Shown in pieces: positions 1-5,231 of a DNA stretch of 7,399 bases. Position 1 is the first letter of the stretch, and each line of letters opens with the position of its first letter. Source of the DNA: Acidobacteriota bacterium (GTDB lineage Bacteria > Acidobacteriota > Thermoanaerobaculia > Gp7-AA8); assembly GCA_003222375.1 (NCBI GenBank), contig QHVX01000023.1, forward strand, positions 1,700 to 9,098, given 5' to 3'. Under the pieces are notes generated by a model that did not search any database, was not told where the DNA came from, and was given only the letters and a program-made list of their open reading frames with translations. Both the position numbers and the translations under genes were made by a program.

Positions 1-1415
1 CGCGAAGAAGCGTCGTCGCGCATCGCAACCGCATCGCGTGCGGCATGTTGGGCGGCCACCAGCGCCGATTCCGCGGCGCGGACGGCGGCGTCCCATTCGC
101 GCATCGTCGCGCGGGCTCCGTCGCGGCTCTCGGTCGCCTTGCGGGCCGCGTCAGTGAGCTTGCCGAGATAGAACTCGCATTTCTCGACCGCGACCTCGAT
201 CTGATGCACCTGATTGCGCGCCTCGGAAATACTCGCGATGGTGCGCATCAGCGTTTCGCGATTGTCGGCCAGCGCCTTTTCGTGACCGCGGACCTCATCG
301 GATTTTTCCTGGCGCTCGCGCTCGAGCTGCTCCGCGATTTCGCGAAGGCGATTGCGTTCCGTCCGCGCGTTTTCGAGCGCCTGGTTCCTTTCCTCGAGGA
401 GAGCCTGCTGCTCGGTGGCTTCGTCGCCGATGTTCGTCGTCTGCCCGCGCGCGATCTCGATGCGATTGCGCAGATCGGTCAGCGCCGATTCGGATTGCTG
501 CAGGAATGATCGGAGACGCTCGACGTCGCCGGTGACGGCCGCGATTTCCTCGCGAGCAGCCGATGCGCGCGACGCGCGATTGGTCAGCAGCGTGCGGTTT
601 TCGGCCAGCGCGGCTTCATCGGTTGCGAGTTGCGCGGCAAGCTCGCTCTCACTCGCCTGCGATGCTGCCACTCCGGCGCCGGCAGCGCGCTGTTCCATCT
701 CCGCAAGCACAATGCGGCCTTTGTAGAGCGCGCGCTTGGCCGTCGAGAGTTCTTCGACGAGCTCTCGATGTCGCCGCGCTTTTCCGGCCTGTCGCTTCAG
801 CGAATTCAGATTGCGCGTGACCTCGGCGAGCGTGTCGTCGATGCGCAGGAGGTTCGCCTGCGTCTCTTCGAGCTTCAGCTCGGCCGCGCGCCGCTTCGTC
901 TTGTACTTCGTGATGCCGGCCGCTTCTTCGATCAGACGGCGGCGATCCTGCGGCTTGTTGGAGAGGATCAGATCGATCTTGCCCTGCTCCATCACCGAGT
1001 AATTGCGGATGCCGAGGCCGGTGTCCATGAGGATGTCGGAGATGTCCTTCATCCGCACCCGTTTTCCGTTCAGGCGGAATTCGGATTCGCCGGTTCGAAA
1101 CACCCGGCGGTGCAGCGTGATCCGTCCATCCTCGGCCGCCGGATGCCCGTTGTCGGTCTTCAGCGTGAGGGTGACTTCGCCCATCGACAGCGGACGCCGT
1201 CGCGCCGATCCCTGGAAAATGACGTCTTCCATCGTCTCGCCGCGGATGTGCGTCGCGCGGTTCTCACCCAGGACCCAGATGATGGCGTCGCAAATGTTCG
1301 ACTTGCCGCAGCCGTTCGGGCCAACCACGGCGGTCAACGCGACGGGGAAGGAGAGTTGGGCGGGATCGTAGAACGATTTGAAGCCGTTGATTTCGAGTTT
1401 CTCGAGTTTCAGCAT
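1..1415 (-). CDS. smc: Chromosome segregation protein SMC, N-terminal part (3' end beyond window)
   Basis: SMC is the ATPase core of the bacterial condensin-like complex that organises and segregates the chromosome, normally with ScpA and ScpB. About 471 residues are visible from the ATG at 1415-1413; the frame stays open to base 1, so roughly the N-terminal third to 40 percent of a usual SMC of about 1,150-1,250 residues is present. The start fits the family (MLKLEKLEINGFKSF). Visible ATPase parts are the Walker A GPNGCGKSN at residues 32-40 (Lys38), the R-loop-like segment around 57-70 (IRGETMEDVIFQGS) and the Q-loop in SVMEQGKIDLIL (Gln144). From about residue 165 (EEAAGITKYKTKR) it becomes a long Glu/Arg/Ala-rich coiled coil, where the window ends before the hinge. 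The gene is divergent from the serine hydrolase. No strong Shine-Dalgarno sequence precedes the start. No scpA or scpB is in the window. Confidence 0.97.
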   Translation of the reverse strand, partial: MLKLEKLEINGFKSFYDPAQLSFPVALTAVVGPNGCGKSNICDAIIWVLGENRATHIRGETMEDVIFQGSARRRPLSMGEVTLTLKTDNGHPAAEDGRITLHRRVFRTGESEFRLNGKRVRMKDISDILMDTGLGIRNYSVMEQGKIDLILSNKPQDRRRLIEEAAGITKYKTKRRAAELKLEETQANLLRIDDTLAEVTRNLNSLKRQAGKARRHRELVEELSTAKRALYKGRIVLAEMEQRAAGAGVAASQASESELAAQLATDEAALAENRTLLTNRASRASAAREEIAAVTGDVERLRSFLQQSESALTDLRNRIEIARGQTTNIGDEATEQQALLEERNQALENARTERNRLREIAEQLERERQEKSDEVRGHEKALADNRETLMRTIASISEARNQVHQIEVAVEKCEFYLGKLTDAARKATESRDGARATMREWDAAVRAAESALVAAQHAARDAVAMRDDASS

Positions 1416-1477
1416 CGAGCGAATCGAGGGTAACACGGCGTGCAACCAGAATTCGCGTTGACACATGCCGGCAGCAC
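1416..1477. promoter_or_regulatory. Divergent intergenic gap with small palindrome, probable promoters of smc and the hydrolase
   Basis: This 62-bp gap is the only non-coding stretch in the window and must hold the 5' signals of both flanking divergent genes, unless smc transcription begins elsewhere. An exact TTGACA lies at 1458-1463 on the plus strand, but no good -10 hexamer follows at the usual spacing. On the minus strand only weak matches are seen. Around 1463-1481 is a small dyad: ACATG and CATGT arms flank a region containing the palindrome TGCCGGCA (1466-1473). It could be an operator, but the hydrolase start codon lies inside the right arm and nothing else supports this. Promoter assignment is inference. 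Confidence 0.3.
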
Positions 1478-2710
1478 ATGTTCCAGTGCTGCCCGTTGAT
1501 CGACGATTTTCTGCGCAGCGAAATCGACGTCGGATCGTTTCCATCAGCGGTATATGCGGTCGGCGATTCGCGCAGAATCATCGCGGAGGGGGCGGTCGGC
1601 AACTGCGTCGTCGTGCCGGTCCGGATCCCCGTCACCCTCGAAACAGTTTACGACTGCGCGTCACTCACGAAGCCGCTGGTGACGACGACGCTCATCCTGC
1701 AGTCGATAAAAAATATAGACGATAAATACTACGGTTTTACATATCGCGAGCTGTTGACGCATACATCCGGCCTTCGCGCGTGGCTGCCGCTCTATGCGTA
1801 CACGGCGAAGTACATCGACACAATCCTCAAAGAAGGACCGGATTACGAGCGCGGAACGAAGGTGGTGTACTCCGATCTCAACTTCATTCTTCTTTGGTAT
1901 GCGCTTACCGATTACGTCGCGCGCGCGAAGCCACTGCTGCCCTCCGACGCGATGTTCAATCCGCGTCCGTCACTTCGATCGCGCATCGCTGCGACGGAGT
2001 GGGGGCAGCGCTACGAAGCGAAGATGGCGAACATCAAGGCGCCGCGCGACCGGCTGATCTGGGGTGAGACCCACGACGGCAATTCGTTTTTTGCGGGCGG
2101 GACGGCGGGCAACGCCGGACTGTTCGCGACCGCGCGGGCAATTTTTCGCATGGCGCAGGCGTGGGTCAACGCCGAAATCCTGCCGCGCGAGATTGTCGAC
2201 GAGGCGATCCGCAATCACACGCCGAAACTCGACGACGCTCGCGGATTCGGATGGCAACTGCCGACCGGAAGCGAAGCGACGAAGATGTTGTCGCAACGTG
2301 CCTACGGCCATACCGGCTTTACCGGAACATCACTGTGGATCGATCCCGATCGCGATCGCATCATGGTGCTGCTGACCAATCGCGTACATCCGTGCGCCGC
2401 GCTTGGTCAGCAGCACCATGATGCGATCGCGATCGGTATAGTCATCGCGGAAGCGCGTCTCGAGCAGCTCGACGTTGTCGCCAAACACACGCAGCGCTTC
2501 GTCGCGCTTTCCAGCGCGAAGCAGGATGTACGCGAGGCCGAGGGCCTGGAATTCCTGAATTTGCGGATAGAGATTGATCTGCTCTTCCATCAGACGCTGC
2601 GCCTCATCGAGATCGCGCTCGAGATGCGCGAGCGTAAGAGCGATGCCCTCACGCGCGGCGGGATCATCGGATCGCCGATACGATTCGATGGCCTCCTCGA
2701 ACCGGCCTAA
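1478..2710 (+). CDS. Class C beta-lactamase-family serine hydrolase with aberrant C-terminal read-through
   Basis: This is a penicillin-binding-protein-like serine hydrolase of the beta-lactamase/transpeptidase superfamily (Pfam Beta-lactamase type); true substrates of such proteins range from peptidoglycan peptides to esters, so resistance should not be assumed. Family motifs are clear: ASLTK (Ser62, Lys65), LLTHTSGL (92-99), VVYSDL with Tyr131-Ser-Asp in place of YxN, the GGTAGNAGLFATA block (207-219) and YGHTG (His278-Thr-Gly280). Family-like sequence ends at TNRVHP (residue 305, base 2392). The last 105 residues are the antisense of the convergent TPR gene and are not protein-like, so the normal C-terminal helix appears lost. 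No signal peptide is seen, suggesting a cytosolic protein or a misplaced start. The ATG at 1478 is used; a TTG at 1496 (LIDDFLRSEID) is an alternative that fits the usual family N-terminus better. No clear ribosome site precedes either. Residues 77-86 are unusually short and AT-rich. Confidence 0.85.
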   Translation: MFQCCPLIDDFLRSEIDVGSFPSAVYAVGDSRRIIAEGAVGNCVVVPVRIPVTLETVYDCASLTKPLVTTTLILQSIKNIDDKYYGFTYRELLTHTSGLRAWLPLYAYTAKYIDTILKEGPDYERGTKVVYSDLNFILLWYALTDYVARAKPLLPSDAMFNPRPSLRSRIAATEWGQRYEAKMANIKAPRDRLIWGETHDGNSFFAGGTAGNAGLFATARAIFRMAQAWVNAEILPREIVDEAIRNHTPKLDDARGFGWQLPTGSEATKMLSQRAYGHTGFTGTSLWIDPDRDRIMVLLTNRVHPCAALGQQHHDAIAIGIVIAEARLEQLDVVAKHTQRFVALSSAKQDVREAEGLEFLNLRIEIDLLFHQTLRLIEIALEMRERKSDALTRGGIIGSPIRFDGLLEPA

Positions 2711-2884
2711 CAATTTCAATGCTTCGGCGCGATGCAGCCAGTCGTCGCCCGCGGCTGCCACGGCATCGGCATAGCGTGCTTGTTGAATCAGTTGCTGACC
2801 GGTGGTGACGGGTTTTTGCGCCCGCATGTAAAGCAGCAGGCCCACGACGCTCGCGACCAGAATGACGGCGATCGCGATCGTCAC
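2330..2884 (-). CDS. Membrane-anchored TPR protein, C-terminus probably chimeric
   Basis: This is the last gene of the minus-strand operon, with 184 residues in the open frame. Residues 2-20 form a hydrophobic membrane anchor, followed by TPR-like helices from about 30 to 145 (for example HRAEALKLLGRFEEAIESY and ALGLAYILLRAGKRDEALRVF), so it is probably a protein-interaction module held at the membrane. The start is GTG at 2884-2882, overlapping the upstream stop by four bases (GTGA), which implies translational coupling. After residue 150 (DDYT) the sequence changes to DRDRIMVLLTKRG, encoded by the right arm of the inverted repeat, and from about residue 165 to the stop it is simply the antisense of the hydrolase gene. 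The native C-terminus therefore seems to be missing. The TPR assignment is from helix pattern only; no specific partner can be named. Confidence 0.75.
   Translation of the reverse strand: MTIAIAVILVASVVGLLLYMRAQKPVTTGQQLIQQARYADAVAAAGDDWLHRAEALKLLGRFEEAIESYRRSDDPAAREGIALTLAHLERDLDEAQRLMEEQINLYPQIQEFQALGLAYILLRAGKRDEALRVFGDNVELLETRFRDDYTDRDRIMVLLTKRGARMYAIGQQHHDAIAIGIDPQ
2346..2436. repeat. Perfect 34-bp inverted repeat at the convergent gene ends
   Basis: The left arm, 2346-2379, and the right arm, 2403-2436, are exact reverse complements over 34 bases. After one mismatch the match continues four more bases inward (2381-2384 with 2398-2401), leaving a 13-base loop. Outside the arms the match breaks down at once. 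Both arms are coding: the left gives DRDRIMVLLT-N-R in the hydrolase (plus strand) and the right gives DRDRIMVLLT-K-R in the TPR protein (minus strand), in the same reading frame. The peptide belongs naturally to the hydrolase family, where a 'D..R...VLLTNRVHP' ending is expected, so the right arm looks like the copy. No T-run follows on either side, so an intrinsic bidirectional terminator is not well supported. Confidence 0.97.
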
Positions 2885-3381
2885 TGCTTTGGTGGAGCAC
2901 CGGCTTTAGCCGGTTGAGTGCCGGCTGAAGCCGGCGCCCCACTTGGCGGCGCCACGGCGCCCGGCTCGATGATGAAGCTGCGCATCGTCTGCGGACGGCC
3001 GTCATATTGAAATTTGAGATCGGGCATCGGCAGTGCGCGCGTCTCTTCCGCCTGATTGCTGAGATCTGCGACATCGGTGAGCGGCACTGCGGCGGAGTCC
3101 GACACCGCGGTCCGATTTCGACGGAGGACGTACTGATGGAATCCGGCCAGCAGCGCCAGCACGAGGATGACCGCACATGTGATGACGACGCCCTGCCGCT
3201 GCCGCGCGTACTGCATCACTTCCTCGGTAGCCGAAAGCTCGCGCGGATGAAAAACTTCCTGCAGAAGCGCCTGCGTGTCGACGATCTTCTTGCCGGTGCG
3301 CGGATCGGAGCCGCAGTAGGGACAGATTTTCGCGGCGTCATCGATCGCGTGCCGGCACGCGGCGCACACGGCTTTACTCAT
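2881..3381 (-). CDS. Zinc-ribbon single-pass membrane protein, 166 residues
   Basis: The protein opens with a four-cysteine zinc ribbon (Cys6-x2-Cys9, Cys20-x2-Cys23; MSKAVCAACRH then ICPYCGSD), a small metal-binding fold known from many bacterial proteins with a ribbon plus one membrane helix. A single transmembrane helix spans about residues 64-86. The remaining 80 residues would lie outside the cytoplasm if the N-terminus is inside. The last residues (about 147-164) are Ala/Gly/Pro-rich and are encoded by a REP-like palindromic element, so the tail is probably an acquired extension. The ATG at 3381-3379 overlaps the end of the TonB-like gene by eight bases (ATGAGTAA) and the TGA overlaps the GTG of the next gene, so it is in the middle of a coupled operon. 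It shares its ribbon-plus-helix layout with the gene just upstream, suggesting related or paired roles. The specific function is unknown. Confidence 0.85.
   Translation of the reverse strand: MSKAVCAACRHAIDDAAKICPYCGSDPRTGKKIVDTQALLQEVFHPRELSATEEVMQYARQRQGVVITCAVILVLALLAGFHQYVLRRNRTAVSDSAAVPLTDVADLSNQAEETRALPMPDLKFQYDGRPQTMRSFIIEPGAVAPPSGAPASAGTQPAKAGAPPKQ
2891..2941. repeat. REP-like double-hairpin element inside the zinc-ribbon gene
   Basis: Two adjacent perfect hairpins are visible: ACCGGCT-TT-AGCCGGT at 2899-2914 and GCCGGCT-GA-AGCCGGC at 2920-2935. They are framed by an imperfect outer stem (GGTGGAGC at 2891-2898 against GCCCCACT at 2935-2942, six of eight paired with one base shared with the inner hairpin). 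The layout, two CCGG-cored hairpins in an outer stem, matches the element at 5676-5729, so both probably belong to one dispersed family of the REP/BIME kind. It is read in frame on the minus strand as an Ala/Gly/Pro-rich tail. Family membership is inferred from structure; genome-wide copy number cannot be seen here. Confidence 0.6.
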
Positions 3382-4243
3382 TCGCGTGAAACGTTATATC
3401 GACTGCCACCCGCGCTGTCACGGGCGTTCCGTTTTCAGTCGCCGGCCGGAATCGCCAATTCTGCACCGCGGCGATCAACTTCGGCATGTCAGGAATCGGC
3501 TCGTTGACGTCGATGTCCGTGACTCTGCCTTCCGGCGACACGGTCAGATTCAATCGCGCGGTGATGTCGTGATCGACATTGATGCGTGGAAGCGGCTTCG
3601 ACTCGAGATACGCCTCGGTCCGCGACACGCTTCGCGGTTTCTCCGACGGAGCCGGCGCGTTTGTGTCGTCGCGTTTCGTTTTCTCAGCTTCCTGGTAGGC
3701 CGCGCCGGTGATCGAACGCGGGTCGACCAGCTCATTCTTCTTCGCTGCTTCGCGTTGCGCTTTCGCGCGAGCTGCGGCGGCTGCGTATTGATCGGCCGGC
3801 AACGCGGTCGCGTCGTTGGGCTGCTGACCGGGCGCCTGCGGCGGAGCGCTGGTGATCGGTTGCTCGATCGATTCCGGCAGACCCGATCCGTTGACCGGCA
3901 CGAGCGTCACGTTGCTACGCGGCGCCGGCGTGAACCTTTGCCCCGACGCGAGCTGTGGCGTCACCTCTTTTTTCTGCGCCGCTTTCACTTCGCTCGGCTC
4001 GAATCCGTGGATGAACGTGCCGACGACGAAGGCGATGACGAGCAGCGCGACAAACGCCACGCCTGCCAGAATTTTTCCGCGCCAGGGACGATCATCGGGC
4101 GGCACGTACGGCGGCGCCGTGCTGGTGATCATCTCCTCCGGCGGCGGCACGGCCTGCGATTGATCCCAATTGCAGAACGGACACGAGTGTGCGTAACGGT
4201 CGATGGCACGCCCGCAGCGGATACATGTTTTTTTGTCAGTCAT
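3374..4243 (-). CDS. Zinc-ribbon / transmembrane / TonB C-terminal domain protein, 289 residues
   Basis: In order there is a zinc ribbon (Cys7-x2-Cys10, Cys21-x2-Cys24; TCIRCGR then SCPFCNW), a Pro-rich linker, one transmembrane helix at about 58-78, a long Pro/Ala/Gln/Lys-rich spacer (about 80-205), and a C-terminal domain from about 210 to the end resembling the TonB C-terminal fold (ITARLNLTVSPEGRVTDIDV ... AVQNWRFRPATENGTPV). TonB-type proteins span the periplasm and carry energy or contacts to outer-membrane partners, but many such C-terminal domains in tandem with other modules are not true transporters' TonB, and no ExbB/ExbD is in the window. The ATG at 4243-4241 is chosen because the ribbon begins there and it overlaps the upstream stop by eight bases (ATGACTGA); the frame is open further upstream but that extension reads as antisense-style Arg/Ser noise over the propeller gene. 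No clear Shine-Dalgarno sequence is present, which fits translational coupling. Confidence 0.85.
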   Translation of the reverse strand: MTDKKTCIRCGRAIDRYAHSCPFCNWDQSQAVPPPEEMITSTAPPYVPPDDRPWRGKILAGVAFVALLVIAFVVGTFIHGFEPSEVKAAQKKEVTPQLASGQRFTPAPRSNVTLVPVNGSGLPESIEQPITSAPPQAPGQQPNDATALPADQYAAAAARAKAQREAAKKNELVDPRSITGAAYQEAEKTKRDDTNAPAPSEKPRSVSRTEAYLESKPLPRINVDHDITARLNLTVSPEGRVTDIDVNEPIPDMPKLIAAVQNWRFRPATENGTPVTARVAVDITFHANE

Positions 4244-5231
4244 TGATCGGGAAACGCTGCAACCGTCGTACCGCGTCGTCCCAGACGTAAACCGCGCCGG
4301 GACTGACTGCAAATCCTTCCGGTGCAATATTTTTCGACACGATGGTGCTCTTCGATTTCGAGAACCGGTAAAGTGTGCCACTGCTCGAGTCGTAGGCGTA
4401 CGACCGAGAGCCTTGAACGATGACACGATCGACGCCGGTCGGGCATTGCGACGCTCCGCCGCTGTAGAGGCCGAGGCCGATGAGGCCGCGGAGAAAACCG
4501 CGGGCGACTGCATGTGCGAACGACTCTGCCCCTTGCACCATCCACACGCGCTTGGCGGAGGGATCGGCGACAGCGAGCGTTCGCGCAGTGAGCGCCGTGC
4601 CGCTCGAGGCGAACGTCGCATCGATCGGAACGGCGCCGACGTCGAAGGTCCCGCCCGACTGCATCGTGGTCAGCGAGACGATTCCGATTTTTCCGCCGCG
4701 CGGATAGACGAGGTACGCGTTCTTTGCATCGACTTCCAGGTCCGACGCGAATGGTGCAACGTTCACGATGCGCCGGATCTGAAACGGCGTCGTCGTAATT
4801 TCCTGAATGACGCCGGGCGTGCGGCTGTAGACGTAAATGCGTCCGCCCGCCTGCCGGACAAACGCCGGATCGGCGGCCAACGCAATGGACGCCCTCGTGC
4901 CGTCCGTGCCGATCCGTTCGAGGGCTCGAGCATCGCGCTCGAGGAGATAAAACCGGCCGTTCAAAAATAGTCCGTCGATCGGTGTCTCGCCGGTCGGCAG
5001 CGTTGTTCCGCGCCCGGATGCGAGATCGATCATTCGGATTTGGCTCGCGAGCGGATCGATGATCACCGCTTGATCTTTAGACGTTGCGATGCGCGCCGGC
5101 GTTTGCAAACCGTCGCCACTCCACATCCGGGTCACGGCAGTGCGATCGAACATCTCGACGCTGCCGCTTTTCGCGACCAGAACGCCGCGATCGGTCGCCG
5201 CGATAACGGCTGCCAGGATGAGCAGAGTCAT
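4236..5231 (-). CDS. Putative secreted beta-propeller-like protein, 331 residues
   Basis: I do not recognise a named family. The first 12 or so residues (MTLLILAAVIAA) form a short hydrophobic signal-like segment, so the protein is probably exported, although the segment is short for a standard signal peptide. The rest is rich in beta strands with recurring patterns such as 'GRFYLLERDARALERI', 'GRIYVYSRTPGVIQEI', 'SRSYAYDSSSGTLYRF' and 'GAVYVWDDAVRRLQRF', that is, an aromatic strand followed by a turn and a residue pair, as in WD/NHL/Kelch-like propellers. This is inference from spacing, not a profile match. It has a good ribosome site: GGAG eight bases before the ATG at 5231. The start overlaps the upstream TPR gene stop by four bases (ATGA), and its own stop overlaps the TonB-like gene, so it is coupled on both sides. 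It may serve as a binding or scaffold partner of the neighbouring VWA and TPR proteins. Confidence 0.7.
   Translation of the reverse strand: MTLLILAAVIAATDRGVLVAKSGSVEMFDRTAVTRMWSGDGLQTPARIATSKDQAVIIDPLASQIRMIDLASGRGTTLPTGETPIDGLFLNGRFYLLERDARALERIGTDGTRASIALAADPAFVRQAGGRIYVYSRTPGVIQEITTTPFQIRRIVNVAPFASDLEVDAKNAYLVYPRGGKIGIVSLTTMQSGGTFDVGAVPIDATFASSGTALTARTLAVADPSAKRVWMVQGAESFAHAVARGFLRGLIGLGLYSGGASQCPTGVDRVIVQGSRSYAYDSSSGTLYRFSKSKSTIVSKNIAPEGFAVSPGAVYVWDDAVRRLQRFPIND

Noticed and set aside
630..1433. Long plus-strand open frame of 267 codons over smc
   Set aside because: It is antisense to the clear SMC coding sequence, is Arg/Leu-rich without any motif, and arises from GC-rich codon structure.
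2352..2359. GCGATCGC octamer (HIP1-like) here and at several other places in the window
   Set aside because: HIP1 is a cyanobacterial repeat; here the octamer comes from common Asp-Arg, Ala-Ile-Ala and similar codons, and the genes do not look cyanobacterial.
2346..2436. Bidirectional intrinsic terminator between the convergent genes
   Set aside because: The stem is far longer than usual, lies within both coding frames, and has no T-run on either side.
3386..4246. Plus-strand open frame of 286 codons opposite the TonB-like gene
   Set aside because: Arg/His-rich shadow of a well-supported minus-strand gene with ribbon, helix and TonB-like domain.
4244..4621. N-terminal extension of the TonB-like protein to an upstream ATG at 4621
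   Set aside because: The extra 126 residues are antisense-like Arg/Ser sequence out of frame within the propeller gene; the zinc ribbon begins exactly at the ATG at 4243.
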